Origin: Opitutaceae bacterium
GTDB taxonomy: Bacteria; Verrucomicrobiota; Verrucomicrobiia; Opitutales; Opitutaceae
DNA length: 37,620 nucleotides
NCBI GenBank assembly: GCA_003164715.1
Contig: PLTZ01000012.1
Span: 1-37,620, forward strand
Reading direction: 5' to 3'
This document shows, piece after piece, positions 7,140-16,193 of the stretch. The notes beneath the pieces were generated by a model. The model did no database searches. It was given only the letters and a program-made list of their open reading frames with translations, and was not told the DNA's origin. How positions within the stretch are numbered: the stretch's first letter is position 1; the number at the start of each line of letters is the position of its first letter. The position numbers were made by a program, and so were the translations under genes.

Positions 7140-8003
7140 ATGCGCAGCATACTCACCGCACTCCAGGACGGGCGCCTTTTCGAACTTCCGGAGGGCGCGT
7201 CGAAGGAACGCGTCCTCGGATTCCTCGCCCGGATCCTCGACGCGAACCCCAACATCGAGGCCGGCATCGAGGTGATCGAGGAGATCACGCTTCGGGAGAA
7301 GGAGTGCAACACGGGAATCGGGATGGGCGTCGCTGTCCCGCACGTGCGGGCGCACCGCGAGGAGGGCGAGCTCTTCTGCGCGATCGGATGGTCCTCTCAG
7401 GGGATCGCCTACGACGCCCCGGACGGAATCGCGGTCCACCTCGTGGTGATGTACTACATCCCGGGCTCGCAGAAGAACGTCTACCTCAAGGAGGTCTCCA
7501 CCCTGGTCAAGGCGATGCGCAAGAGCGGCGGCATGGAGCCGATCGCCAAGGCCCCCGACCTGAACGCCGTCCGCAATCTCCTGCTCGACTGGGTGAGCTC
7601 CGTGCTCGGGGACGCGGGCCCGGAGTCCGTCGCCCGGATGATCAAGCTCGAGGTGAGGCAGTCCCAGACGGCCGAGCCCGTGCCGGTGCACCCCCAGGTC
7701 GCGGCGCCAGCGGCACCGGGCCCGCTGCCCGCGGCGCTGGCGATCGACGGCCATGTGGCCATCTTCTCGGTCCTCGTGGCTCCGCCAAGCAGCCCCTTCG
7801 TGCTGGCCGCGGATGCCGGGTTGGTCGCAGCGATTGAGAAGGATGCGGGCCTCGCGCAGAGCCTCGCAGTGGCGGCGCCGTTCTCCTACGGCCGCCAGCG
7901 GGTTTTTGTCACGGGTCTTACGGCGTATTCGGGGGGGCGCATCCTCTACCAATGTGTGGCCATTCCGGATAATGCGCCCATTTCGGACTTGTCCAAAACG
8001 TAA
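7140..8003 (+). CDS. PTS EIIA (fructose/nitrogen-type) domain protein with extra C-terminal region
   Basis: Residues 1-155 match the PTS EIIA-2 fold (Fru/Mtl/Ntr type): the segment NTGIGMGVAVPHVRAH carries the phospho-accepting His at residue 68. A linker rich in Ala and Pro (175-195) leads to a C-terminal domain of about 90 residues that I do not recognise. EIIA-Ntr proteins are about 155 residues, so this 287-residue form is a fusion or extension. No EI, HPr, EIIB or EIIC gene is nearby, which favours a regulatory role over sugar uptake. The immediate neighbour is the Mg2+ ATPase; EIIA-Ntr proteins are known to control ion transporters elsewhere (for example TrkA and KdpD), so control of this pump is a reasonable inference. 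Confidence 0.85.
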   Translation: MRSILTALQDGRLFELPEGASKERVLGFLARILDANPNIEAGIEVIEEITLREKECNTGIGMGVAVPHVRAHREEGELFCAIGWSSQGIAYDAPDGIAVHLVVMYYIPGSQKNVYLKEVSTLVKAMRKSGGMEPIAKAPDLNAVRNLLLDWVSSVLGDAGPESVARMIKLEVRQSQTAEPVPVHPQVAAPAAPGPLPAALAIDGHVAIFSVLVAPPSSPFVLAADAGLVAAIEKDAGLAQSLAVAAPFSYGRQRVFVTGLTAYSGGRILYQCVAIPDNAPISDLSKT

Positions 8004-8065
8004 CACGTTCGACACGCAATTGGCACACACCGCGTGCACATTGGAGTGCGTAAACCACGCATTCC

Positions 8066-9232
8066 GTGAAACTCGCGATTGTCACTGAGACATTTCCCCC
8101 CGAAATCAACGGGGTGGCGATGACCTTTGGTGTCATTGCCAACGAGCTCGGCCGGCGCGGACATTCGGTTGCGGTTTACAGGCCTTGGCGGCGCGACCTG
8201 AGGGAGCACGCGGACGGGCAGGCCTTCGTCCAAGTGCCCATGCCCGGCCTTCCGATTCCCGGTTATCCCCTGCTTCGTCTCGGCCTTCCGGCGGGCGGTG
8301 CGCTTAGGCGCGCATGGACGGCCGAAAGGCCTGGCCTCGTTCATGTTGCGACAGAGGGCCCCCTCGGCCTGTCCGCCGTGAGGACCGCCCGCTCCCTCGG
8401 GATCCCGGTGACGTCGAGCTTCCACACAAACTTCCACGCCTACACCCGGCACTACAGGATCTCGCTCCTTAGGGACGCCGCGCTCGCGTGGCTGCGCCAC
8501 GTCCACAACCTGACGAGCCGCACGTTCGCCCCCACGGCGGAACTCTGCAACGAGCTCTCCGGAATGGGGTTCAAGAACCTCGCCGTGCTGTCACGGGGGG
8601 TCGATACGCGCCAGTTCCGGCCGGAACGGCGGTCGAGCGCCCTGCGCGCCGAGTGGAAGGCAGGCCCGATCGATCCCGTCGTGATCCACGTGGGCCGGAT
8701 GGCGGCCGAGAAGAACTATCCCCTGCTCTTCCGCGCGTACGCCGCCATGAAGGAGGCCAATCCCGCCTGCCGCTTCGTGCTCGCAGGCGAGGGCCCGCTC
8801 AAGCGCTCGCTGATCAAGGCCCATCCGGACTGCGTCTTCGCGGGCTTCTTCTCGCGCGACGAGATCGGCCGCTACTACGCGTCCGCCGACATCTACATCC
8901 ACGCGAGCCTCACCGAGACCTTCGGCAACGTGCTCACTGAGGCGATGGCGAGCGGCCTGGCCTCGGCCGGGTTCGACTACGCCGCGGCCCGTGTCTTCAT
9001 CAGGGACGGCGAGAGTGGACTCACGGCTCCGTGCGACGAGCCCGACAGGCTCGTCGCGGCGGCCGTCAGGCTCGCGACCGACCCCGCGTTCAGGAACCGG
9101 CTTCGGATAGCCGGGCGGGCGGCGGTCGAGGCCCAGTCCTGGGAGAAGGTGATCACGCGATTCGAGGCTGAGCTTGAGGCGGCGGCGGGTGTTACGCGCA
9201 CGTCCGCCGGGCAAACGCCGGTTCTCGTCTGA
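8066..9232 (+). CDS. GT4-family glycosyltransferase, probably lipid-directed
   Basis: This 388-residue GT-B enzyme opens MKLAIVTETFPPEINGVA, the usual glycine-containing acceptor loop of GT4 transferases. It also has HTNFHAYTRHY near residue 117, SRGVDTRQF, HVGRMAAEKNYPLLFRA as the start of the nucleotide-sugar domain, and the EX7E-type motif TETFGNVLTEAMASG near 285. The pattern resembles diacylglycerol or phosphatidylinositol glycosyltransferases such as Agt, SqdX and mannosyltransferases. The GTG at 8066 is the start. It begins an operon: the next gene starts 2 bp after its stop. With the neighbouring GT28, lipid kinase and PlcP-like phosphatase, the likely acceptor is diacylglycerol or a monoglycosyl diacylglycerol. 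Donor sugar cannot be read from sequence. No Pho box was recognised in the 62 bp upstream. Confidence 0.85.
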   Translation: MKLAIVTETFPPEINGVAMTFGVIANELGRRGHSVAVYRPWRRDLREHADGQAFVQVPMPGLPIPGYPLLRLGLPAGGALRRAWTAERPGLVHVATEGPLGLSAVRTARSLGIPVTSSFHTNFHAYTRHYRISLLRDAALAWLRHVHNLTSRTFAPTAELCNELSGMGFKNLAVLSRGVDTRQFRPERRSSALRAEWKAGPIDPVVIHVGRMAAEKNYPLLFRAYAAMKEANPACRFVLAGEGPLKRSLIKAHPDCVFAGFFSRDEIGRYYASADIYIHASLTETFGNVLTEAMASGLASAGFDYAAARVFIRDGESGLTAPCDEPDRLVAAAVRLATDPAFRNRLRIAGRAAVEAQSWEKVITRFEAELEAAAGVTRTSAGQTPVLV

Positions 9233-9234
9233 AC

Positions 9235-10386
9235 ATGCGGCCGCGAATCCTGATAATGACCGCGGCGTACGGCGAGGGCCACAACGCCGCGGCCAACGCC
9301 CTTGCAACCGCGTTCAACGACGACGTCCCGGGGACCGCGCTGGTGGTCGACGTCTTCGCGCTGTCGTGCCCGCGCCTCAACGCCCTCATCCGCAGGGCGT
9401 ACCTGGCCACGATCAACGGTACGCCGCGCCTCTGGAGGCACGCCTACGCCTGGATGGACCGCCCGGGCTTCATGACGAGCGGCGTCAGGATGCTCGGGCC
9501 GCAGATGAGGATGCTTGAGGCGATCATCGCGCGCGAGCGCCCGGCCGCGATCTGCAGCACGTTCCCCGCGTACGCGGCGCTCTTCAAGAAGCTCGCCCGC
9601 GAGGGGCGCTTCGCCATCCCGCATTTCAACATTGTGACCGACTCGATCAGCATCAACTCGGTGTGGTGGCGCCCGGGCTGCGACGGCTGGTTCGTGCCGA
9701 ACGAGGATTCGGCCGAGGTGATGAGGGCCGCGGGCGTCGACCCCTCGCGTCTCCACGTGACCGGGTTCCCCGTCACGCCGTACTTCAGGAAGAACGAGGG
9801 CATCGTGACACGGCCCGAGCTCTCCACGGGGACCGCCCCGCGGGTGCTCTACATCGTCAATTCGGGGACGCGCAACGCCGAGGCGACGGCGCGGCTCCTC
9901 CTGGCTGAGGGGGACTGGGAAATCACGTGCACCGTGGGCCGCGACGAGTCCCTGCGCGCGAAGCTCCTCGGCCTCGCGGCCCAGAGGAGCCGCAGGGCCG
10001 AGATCCTCGGCTGGACCGACCAGATCCCGAGGCTCCTCATGACGCACCACGTTGTCGTCAGCAAGGCGGGCGGCGCGACGACCCAGGAGGCCATCGCCGC
10101 GCGCTGCCCGATGGTGGTCAACCAGGTCGTGCCGGGCCAGGAGGAGGGAAACTGCGAGCTTTTGCTGCGCCACGGCGCGGGGGCCCTCGCCACCACGCCC
10201 GAGGCCGTCCTCGCCGCGCTTCGCGCGGCGTTTGGCGACGGAGGGCGGGGCTGGAGCGCCTACCGCTCTGCGCTCGAGCCCATGGCCCGGCCCGACGCCG
10301 CGCGCACCATCGCGGCGCAAGTCCTTTCACTTGTGAACGGGGGGGCCGGGCAGTCCCGCGCGGGCCTCTCCGCGGCACTGCGATGA
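9235..10386 (+). CDS. MGDG-synthase-type (GT28) glycosyltransferase
   Basis: The N terminus RILIMTAAYGEGHNAAANAL matches the MGDG-synthase N-terminal domain, where a G-x-GH-x2-AA loop binds the lipid acceptor. The C-terminal half carries ILGWTDQIPRLLMTHHVVVS, followed by KAGGATTQEAIAARCPMVVN, the UDP-sugar binding signature shared with MurG and UgtP. At 383 residues it has the normal size. Such enzymes transfer galactose, glucose or glucuronate from UDP-sugar to diacylglycerol at the membrane face. It sits between the GT4 gene and the lipid kinase gene, whose ATG overlaps this stop as ATGA. Which sugar is used is not decidable here. Confidence 0.88.
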   Translation: MRPRILIMTAAYGEGHNAAANALATAFNDDVPGTALVVDVFALSCPRLNALIRRAYLATINGTPRLWRHAYAWMDRPGFMTSGVRMLGPQMRMLEAIIARERPAAICSTFPAYAALFKKLAREGRFAIPHFNIVTDSISINSVWWRPGCDGWFVPNEDSAEVMRAAGVDPSRLHVTGFPVTPYFRKNEGIVTRPELSTGTAPRVLYIVNSGTRNAEATARLLLAEGDWEITCTVGRDESLRAKLLGLAAQRSRRAEILGWTDQIPRLLMTHHVVVSKAGGATTQEAIAARCPMVVNQVVPGQEEGNCELLLRHGAGALATTPEAVLAALRAAFGDGGRGWSAYRSALEPMARPDAARTIAAQVLSLVNGGAGQSRAGLSAALR

Positions 10387-11327
10387 ATCTCAGGTTCGTC
10401 TTCAACCCGCGCTCCGGCAGGCCCCGCCGAAACGCCCCCATCCTGCCCATGCTGCGGGACTTCATCGCGGCGCGCGCGCTCGACGCCGACCTCGTTTGCA
10501 CGGAGGGCCCGGGACACGCCACGGAGATCGCGCGGGACGCGGTGACCGCAGGCTGCCTGCGGGTCGTCGCCGTCGGCGGCGACGGGACCGTCAACGAGGT
10601 CGCGCAGGCGTTGATCCACACGCCTGCGGCCATGGGCCTCGTCCCCTGCGGGTCGGGCAACGGACTCGCCCTGCACCTCGGGCTGCCGAAGGCCTTCGCC
10701 GAGGCCCTCGAGCTTGCGACCGGGACCTCGGGGCGGATGGCCGAGCTCGACACGGGCAGCGCCAACGGCCTGCCGTTCGTGAATGCGATGGGCCTCGGCC
10801 TCGACGCCGACGTCGCCCGGCGCTTCAACCGCCTCATGCGCCGCGGCCTGTCGGCCTACACGCGCACCGCGCTGGCCGCCTTCTTCAGCCGCTCAACCGA
10901 GCGCTGCCACGTCAGCGTCGGGGGGCACCGTGAGACGATCGACGCCCTGCTGATCGCGGTCGCCAACTCCGACCAGTACGGCAACAACGCCAGGATCGCG
11001 CCGCGCGCCCGCGTGGACGACGGGGTTCTCGACCTGGTGGCGGTGCGCCCGGTGGGCCTCTTCTCGGCGTGCGTCCTCGGGGCGCAGCTCTTCCTCGGCG
11101 GGATCGACCGCAACCCCCGCGCCCGCCGCCTCAGGGGAGCGCGGTTCCTGATCGAGAGGCCGGCCGCGGGCATCATCCACACCGACGGCGAGACCCACAT
11201 GGCGGCGGCCACGCTCGAGGTCCTCGTGCGGCCCCGCAGCCTGAGGCTCGTCGTGCCCGCGGACTGCACCGCGGCGGCGCGCATCGAGGACCGGCCGGCG
11301 ACCGCCTTCGCCCTGCAGCTGCCGTGA
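10383..11327 (+). CDS. Diacylglycerol/lipid kinase family protein (DagK/YegS type)
   Basis: This 314-residue protein starts MNLRFVFNPRSG and has the nucleotide-binding signature VVAVGGDGTVNEVAQAL (GGDGT at 65-69), then LVPCGSGNGLALHLGLP and NAMGLGLDADVARRFN. These are hallmarks of the DAGKc catalytic domain with the YegS/DgkB two-domain layout. It probably phosphorylates diacylglycerol to phosphatidic acid, or a related lipid. The ATG overlaps the preceding stop (ATGA), and its own stop overlaps the next GTG (GTGA), so translation is coupled. In this operon it could return diacylglycerol released by the PlcP-like enzyme to phospholipid synthesis. Confidence 0.88.
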   Translation: MNLRFVFNPRSGRPRRNAPILPMLRDFIAARALDADLVCTEGPGHATEIARDAVTAGCLRVVAVGGDGTVNEVAQALIHTPAAMGLVPCGSGNGLALHLGLPKAFAEALELATGTSGRMAELDTGSANGLPFVNAMGLGLDADVARRFNRLMRRGLSAYTRTALAAFFSRSTERCHVSVGGHRETIDALLIAVANSDQYGNNARIAPRARVDDGVLDLVAVRPVGLFSACVLGAQLFLGGIDRNPRARRLRGARFLIERPAAGIIHTDGETHMAAATLEVLVRPRSLRLVVPADCTAAARIEDRPATAFALQLP

Positions 11328-12178
11328 AAAGACTCCGCGTACGCACCGTCATCCTCTCCGACGTCCACCTGGGCACCGTCGACTCCAAGGTCGCGGAGGT
11401 GAACCACTTCCTGCGCCATGTGCGCTGCGAGAGGCTCATCCTGAACGGGGACATCATCGACGGCTGGCAGCTCAAGCGTGGCGGCCAGTGGACCAAGGCG
11501 CACACGCACTTCATCCGAATCGTGCTCAAGATGCTGGAGAAGCGCGACACCCAGATCGTCTACCTGCGGGGCAACCACGACGACATCCTCGCGAAGTTCC
11601 TCCCGCTCGAATTCGAGAACCTCCTGGTGGTCGATGAGTACCTCCACGAGGGGATAAAGGGCAGGTACCTCGTCCTCCACGGCGACGTCTTCGACACGGT
11701 GACGAAGAATTTCGTGTTCCTCGCCCACCTCGGCGACTGGGGCTACCACATGCTGCTCATGATCAACCGGGCCTACAACGTGTGGCGCTCGTGGCGCGGC
11801 CTCGAGTACTGGTCCCTGAGCCGGGCGATCAAGGCCCGGGTGAAGTCCGCGGTGAGCCACGTCTCGAAGTTCGAGGAGCACATCGCCGAGCTCGCGCGCA
11901 CCCGGGGATGCTGCGGCGTGATGTGCGGCCACATCCACACGCCCGCCGACAAGATGCTCGGCGACATCCACTACCTGAACTCCGGGGACTGGATCGAGTC
12001 GCTCACCGCGATCGTCGAGCATTGGGACGGCACCTACCAGTTGATCGAGTATTCGGACTTCGTGAAGCAGTTCCCGTTCCCGGACGAGGACGCCGCACCC
12101 GAGGAGCAGGCGCCGGGCGCAGTCCCGGAGGCCGCGCCGAGGTTCCAGGACGAGCATAGCGAGAGCCCCGTGATCTGA
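11324..12178 (+). CDS. Calcineurin-like metallophosphatase, PlcP-like (LpxH superfamily)
   Basis: All metal-binding motifs are present: SDVHLG (Asp13, His15), NGDIIDGW (Asp43), RGNHDD (Asn84, His85), LHGDVFD (His119) and CGHIHTP (His203, His205). The segment LGDWGYHMLLMINRAYN, followed by GLEYWSLS and VSKFEEH, closely recalls phosphate-starvation phospholipase C PlcP of alphaproteobacteria, which is usually auto-annotated as UDP-2,3-diacylglucosamine diphosphatase. The Pro/Glu/Ala-rich C-terminal 40 residues are unconserved. PlcP strips head groups from phospholipids to give diacylglycerol, which suits an operon with two lipid glycosyltransferases. LpxH activity in lipid A synthesis is the alternative; no other lpx gene is here. 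The 284-residue start at GTG 11324 overlaps the kinase stop. Confidence 0.82.
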   Translation: MKRLRVRTVILSDVHLGTVDSKVAEVNHFLRHVRCERLILNGDIIDGWQLKRGGQWTKAHTHFIRIVLKMLEKRDTQIVYLRGNHDDILAKFLPLEFENLLVVDEYLHEGIKGRYLVLHGDVFDTVTKNFVFLAHLGDWGYHMLLMINRAYNVWRSWRGLEYWSLSRAIKARVKSAVSHVSKFEEHIAELARTRGCCGVMCGHIHTPADKMLGDIHYLNSGDWIESLTAIVEHWDGTYQLIEYSDFVKQFPFPDEDAAPEEQAPGAVPEAAPRFQDEHSESPVI

Positions 12179-12214
12179 CGGCTGGGTTGACAGGGGCCGC
12201 CCGGCGTCTCGTCT

Positions 12215-13306
12215 TTGGCCAACGTGCCGGAACGCGAAAAGATCCTTGTGGCGATGTCGGGGGGCGTGGACAGCTCCGTGGCCGCCCTCCTCCTAAAAGG
12301 GCAGGGCCTCGACGTCTCGGGCGCCTACATGAAGAACTGGATCAACGAGGACGGGGTCGTCGGCAACTGCCCCTGGAGGGAGGACATCGAGGACGCCCGC
12401 CGGGTCGCCGAACAGGTGGGGATCCCGTTCCAGGTCGTGAACCTGATGGGGGACTACCGCGAGAAGGTGGTCCAGTATCTCCTCGACGGGTACGCCCGCG
12501 GGCTGACGCCGAACCCGGACATCATGTGCAACCGCGAGATCAAGTTCGGTGTGTTCCGCTCCTGGGCGCTCGCGAACGGCTTCACCGCCGTCGCCACCGG
12601 GCACTACGCCCGCCGCCGCGAGACCGCCCCGGGCGCGGTCGAGCTGCTCGAGGGCGCGGACGCGAACAAGGACCAGTCCTACTTCCTCTGCCTCCTCGGC
12701 CAGGAGCAGGTCCGCAGGGCCCGCTTCCCGATCGGCGACCTCCAGAAGCCCGAGATCCGGCGCATCGCCGCGCAGGCCGGCCTCGCCACGGCCGCCAAGA
12801 AGGACAGCCAGGGCATCTGCTTCATCGGCGACGTCCGGATGGGGGACTTCCTGCGCGCGTATGTGCCCGACAGGCCGGGCCCGATTCTCCGGGCGTCGGA
12901 CGGGCGCGAGCTCGGCCGCCACCGCGGACTGCACTACTTCACGCTCGGGCAGCGCCGGGGCATCGGCGTGCCGTCCAACGCCGAGAACGAGCGCTACGTC
13001 GTCGTCGGCAAGCGCGCCGCCGACACTGCGCTCCTCGTGGAGTTCGACCATCCCGACGCGCCCGGACTCTTTCAGACCGAGGTCCGGGTCCATTCGCTCA
13101 GCTGGACCGGCGAGCCCGTGACCGCAGCAACGCGGCTTGAGGGCCGGGTCCGCTACCGGGATCCGCGGGTCGGCCTCTCCTTCGAACCCGAGGGGGACCG
13201 CGCCGCCCGGGTCCGCTTCGAGGCCCCCCAGCGGGCGCTGGCGTCGGGCCAGGTCCTCGCGCTCTACAACGGTCCCCGGCTCCTCGGAGGAGGCGTTTAT
13301 GTCTAG
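12215..13306 (+). CDS. mnmA: tRNA-specific 2-thiouridylase MnmA
   Basis: MnmA adenylates U34 of tRNA-Lys, -Glu and -Gln and replaces its oxygen with sulfur. The PP-loop [15 protein letters not shown] is at residues 13-27. The catalytic cysteines are both present: Cys105 in [13 protein letters not shown] and Cys202 in [18 protein letters not shown] and [12 protein letters not shown] are further family signatures. The 363-residue length is normal. The TTG at 12215 is taken as the start; a GTG at 12224 is equally plausible and would remove three residues. It follows the lipid operon by 36 bp and may be co-transcribed. Its stop is 2 bp from the convergent lysE-type stop, and no terminator hairpin separates them. 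Confidence 0.95.
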   Translation: MANVPEREKILVAMSGGVDSSVAALLLKGQGLDVSGAYMKNWINEDGVVGNCPWREDIEDARRVAEQVGIPFQVVNLMGDYREKVVQYLLDGYARGLTPNPDIMCNREIKFGVFRSWALANGFTAVATGHYARRRETAPGAVELLEGADANKDQSYFLCLLGQEQVRRARFPIGDLQKPEIRRIAAQAGLATAAKKDSQGICFIGDVRMGDFLRAYVPDRPGPILRASDGRELGRHRGLHYFTLGQRRGIGVPSNAENERYVVVGKRAADTALLVEFDHPDAPGLFQTEVRVHSLSWTGEPVTAATRLEGRVRYRDPRVGLSFEPEGDRAARVRFEAPQRALASGQVLALYNGPRLLGGGVYV

Positions 13307-13308
13307 CT

Positions 13309-13962
13309 CTAGCCCGCGGAGGCCACCGCGAGTGCCACGGCCAGTGCGACAAGGACGGCCCCCATGGCCCGGTCTATCCAGTGGCCGCCCCGCAGGAACG
13401 CGCTGCGCACGTCCTCCCGGGTGAGAAAGACGGAGACCATCGTGAACCAGGCCATCGTGCTGGCCGACATCCACAGCCCGTAGCCCCCCTGGACGACCCT
13501 GGGGGTCGCCGGGTCGATGACCGATGCGAAGATCGCCACAAAGAAGAGCGTGACCTTCGGGTTGAAGACGTTCGTGAGGAAGCCCGTCGTCCACGCGGCG
13601 CGTGGAGACGGCTCGGAGGGGCGGGACAGCTCGGCCTGCGCGGCGGCCGGCGCCTCCCCCATCCCGCGGCGCGGCCCGCTCATGAGCCCCTTCACCCCGA
13701 TCCAGGCGAGGTACCCGGCGCCCACGAACTTCACCACCGTGAAGGCGACCGGGTTGGTCCTGAGCAGGATCCCGATCCCCAGCACCGCGTAGGTGACGTG
13801 CACGAGGATCGCGCTGCCGATGCCGATCGAGGTCCAGACGGCGGCCCGCCTCCCGTGCGCGATGCTCTGGCGCACCACCATCGCGAAATCCGGGCCGGGG
13901 CTGGCGACGGCGAGCAGGTGCGCCACCGCGACCTTTAGGAACTGCGCCCAGTAGGGGTGCAC
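13309..13962 (-). CDS. LysE/RhtB-family amino-acid exporter
   Basis: This 217-residue protein contains VASPGPDFAMVVRQSIAHGR in the first quarter, the LysE/RhtB signature, and about six hydrophobic helices. GAGYLAWIGVKGLMSG ends the third helix, a charged cytosolic loop of about 30 residues follows, then GFLTNVFNPKVTLFFVA. Such proteins export amino acids or analogues such as homoserine, threonine or lysine; the substrate is not predictable. It starts 8 bp after the TPR lipoprotein gene and is the last gene of the minus-strand run, converging with mnmA. Confidence 0.88.
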   Translation of the reverse strand: MHPYWAQFLKVAVAHLLAVASPGPDFAMVVRQSIAHGRRAAVWTSIGIGSAILVHVTYAVLGIGILLRTNPVAFTVVKFVGAGYLAWIGVKGLMSGPRRGMGEAPAAAQAELSRPSEPSPRAAWTTGFLTNVFNPKVTLFFVAIFASVIDPATPRVVQGGYGLWMSASTMAWFTMVSVFLTREDVRSAFLRGGHWIDRAMGAVLVALAVALAVASAG

Positions 13963-13970
13963 GGCCGACG

Positions 13971-14468
13971 CTAGGGCGCCAGGTCCTTGAGCGCCGGGTC
14001 GGCCATCATCTTCTCGAGCCCGTTGGATTCGACGAAGCTGCGGAGCCTGCGGTCGTCCGGGTACTTCGAGCGGGCCTTCTCGACGCAGGACCTGGCCTCG
14101 TCCGACCGGCCGAGGAGCACGAGCACGTACGCCTCGCGGATCACAAGGACGGCGTTCGCCGGCCCGGCCTTCAGCGTGTCCTTGTACGCCGCGAGCGCGG
14201 ACTTGTAGGCGCTCCGGGCGCCGCCCGGGTTGTGCAGGCGCATCCGGACGACGCCGAGGCTCACCCAGGTGTCGCCCTCGTCCGGGCAGAGCTCGGTCGC
14301 CTTTGCGTAAAGCCCTTCGGCCCGGGCCCAGTCCTTGAGCGTCAGCGCGAAGTTCGCCTCGCTCACGTCGTTGGCGGCCTCGTCCCGCTCCAGGGGCGTG
14401 ATCACCCTCTGGCGGCAGCCCGCGAGAAGGAGTGCCGCCGCCAATACCAGGGCCGGCCGGAAGTTCAT
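13971..14468 (-). CDS. TPR-repeat lipoprotein
   Basis: The ATG at 14468 shares one base with the stop of the upstream ATPase gene (TGATG). The first 18 residues are a lipoprotein signal ending LLLAGC, with Cys18 as the lipidation site. The remaining 147 residues contain two to three tetratricopeptide repeats: residues around ANFALTLKDWARAEGLYAKA, then WVSLGVVRMRLHNPGGARSA, then a third helical pair. Small TPR lipoproteins next to secretion/pilus ATPases often act as pilotins or assembly factors (PilF/PilW-like); that role is inferred from context. A longer upstream frame exists but lies inside the ATPase gene. Confidence 0.8.
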   Translation of the reverse strand: MNFRPALVLAAALLLAGCRQRVITPLERDEAANDVSEANFALTLKDWARAEGLYAKATELCPDEGDTWVSLGVVRMRLHNPGGARSAYKSALAAYKDTLKAGPANAVLVIREAYVLVLLGRSDEARSCVEKARSKYPDDRRLRSFVESNGLEKMMADPALKDLAP

Positions 14469-16180
14469 CACAGGTCCGGCGGAACGGTAGAAATGGCCTC
14501 CTCGAGCGTCGAGAGGCCGTCCTTCACCTTGATGAGGCTGTCCTGGTGGAGCGTCTTCATGCCCTGGCGCTGCGCGATCTTCTTCAATTCCGCGGTCTCC
14601 ATCTTCTTGTTGATGCCCTGGATCAGCTCCTCGTTGGTGATCATCAGCTCGTGGATGCCGACGCGCCCGCGGTAGCCGCTCCCGTTGCATTTCGGGCAGC
14701 CCTTCGGGTTGTGCTTGAAGATCTGCCCGCTCCAGCCGATCGCCTTCTCGAGGATCTCCTTCTCGCGGCCCTTCGCCTCGTACGGGATCCGGCACTGCTT
14801 GCAGACACGGCGCATCAGGCGTTGGGAGCAGACGCACAGGATCGAGGACGAGATCATGAACGGCTCGATGTCCATGTCCGTGAGGCGGGCGATCGTGGAG
14901 GGGGCGTCGTTCGTGTGCAGGGTGGACAGGAGCAGATGGCCCGTGAGCGCGGCCTCGATGGCGATCTCCGCCGTTTCGACGTCTCGAATCTCACCGACGA
15001 GGATGATGTCGGGGTCCTGCCGCAGGAAGGACCGCAGCGCCGTCGCGAACGTGAGGCCGATCTGCCGGTGCATCTGCATCTGGTTGATGCCGGGCAGCGT
15101 GTATTCGATCGGGTCCTCGGCCGTGCGGATCACGATGTCGGGGGTGTTGATCTCGTTGAGCGCCGAGTAGAGCGTCATCGACTTTCCCGAGCCGGTCGGC
15201 CCGCAGTGCAGGATCATCCCGTAGGGCTGGCGGATGCAGTCGCGGTACTTCCCGAGGTTCTCCTCCGTGAAGCCGAGCGACGTCAGGGGAAGGGTCGACT
15301 TCTGCTTGTCTAGGATACGCATGACCACGCCCTCCCCGTGGTTGAGGGGCGCCGTGGACACGCGCAGGTCGAGGTCCAGGTTCTTCTTCGTGTACTGCTT
15401 GAAGACGATGCGCCCGTCCTGGGGGAGCCGCCGCTCCGAGATGTCCAGGTTGCACATGATCTTGAGCCTTGCGACGAGGGCCGGCCCGACCTTCACGGGC
15501 AGCCGCAGCTTCTCCTGGCAATTCCCATCGACCCGGTACCTGACGATGACGTCCTTCTCCTGGGGCTCGATGTGGATGTCGCTCGCCCCCGCGAAATAGG
15601 CGTCCTCGATGATCCGGTTGCCGAGCTGGATAATGGGGCCCGACTCCTCGTTGACGTCGGTGTCCTTGATGATGTCGCCCTCGCCGGCGGCCCCGTACTC
15701 GGCGCCGATCTGCTGGACGACGTCCTCGAACCCGGCGGACCGGTCGTTCGCCTTGCTGAACTTTTCCTTGATGTCCTTCTCGCGGGCGAGGAGGCGCACC
15801 ACGCGCTTGCCCGTCATCTCCTGGATCTTGGCAGGGAGCGTGACCTCGAAGGGGTTCGCGAAGGCGACGAGGAGCAGGTCGCCGACCTGCCCGACCGGCA
15901 GGACCAGGTTCTCCTGGCAGAAGTCCTGGGGTATCCGCTCGAAGGTCGACGTCGCGATCTTGTAGCGCGCGACGTTGAACGGGGCGAGGCCGAGGGCCCG
16001 GCCCTTCGCGACCAGGCACTGGAAGGCGGTGATCTTGTAGTCCTCCTGCAGCAGCCGGTCGAGCGCGTCGCCGTTGAGGTCCTGGGGCCGGGCCGCTATC
16101 GCGTCGCGCTGCTCCGCCGTCAGCCGGCCCATCGCGATGAGCTTGGCCACGATCAGGGACTGGACTTTTCCTAGTGGCAT
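14468..16180 (-). CDS. Type II secretion / type IV pilus assembly ATPase (GspE/PilB family)
   Basis: The 570-residue protein has an N-terminal MshEN/GspE-N-like domain (residues 1-140), then the secretion ATPase core: ASDIHIEPQ (199-207), Walker A GPTGSGKS (327-334), an Asp box TAEDPIEY, Walker [13 protein letters not shown] (389-400) and a His box [10 protein letters not shown]. The metal-binding insert has Cys460, Cys463, Cys495 and Cys498, as in GspE and PilB. It would power pseudopilus or pilus extension at the inner membrane. ATG 16180 is chosen because the protein then begins at the normal N-terminal domain, 13 bp after the upstream gene; an upstream in-frame extension is Arg/Pro-rich shadow of that gene. 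No gspF, gspD or pilin gene is adjacent, so pilus and secretion roles cannot be separated. Confidence 0.93.
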   Translation of the reverse strand: MPLGKVQSLIVAKLIAMGRLTAEQRDAIAARPQDLNGDALDRLLQEDYKITAFQCLVAKGRALGLAPFNVARYKIATSTFERIPQDFCQENLVLPVGQVGDLLLVAFANPFEVTLPAKIQEMTGKRVVRLLAREKDIKEKFSKANDRSAGFEDVVQQIGAEYGAAGEGDIIKDTDVNEESGPIIQLGNRIIEDAYFAGASDIHIEPQEKDVIVRYRVDGNCQEKLRLPVKVGPALVARLKIMCNLDISERRLPQDGRIVFKQYTKKNLDLDLRVSTAPLNHGEGVVMRILDKQKSTLPLTSLGFTEENLGKYRDCIRQPYGMILHCGPTGSGKSMTLYSALNEINTPDIVIRTAEDPIEYTLPGINQMQMHRQIGLTFATALRSFLRQDPDIILVGEIRDVETAEIAIEAALTGHLLLSTLHTNDAPSTIARLTDMDIEPFMISSSILCVCSQRLMRRVCKQCRIPYEAKGREKEILEKAIGWSGQIFKHNPKGCPKCNGSGYRGRVGIHELMITNEELIQGINKKMETAELKKIAQRQGMKTLHQDSLIKVKDGLSTLEEAISTVPPDL

Positions 16181-16193
16181 CTGAGGGGGCGGG

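Noticed and set aside
12187-12192. Perfect TTGACA -35 box just before mnmA
   Set aside because: No usable -10 lies 16-18 bp downstream and the mnmA start would fall inside the promoter; likely chance.
13301-13312. CTAGctCTAG palindrome at the mnmA/lysE convergent stops
   Set aside because: Too short for a terminator; it simply contains the two facing TAG stops.
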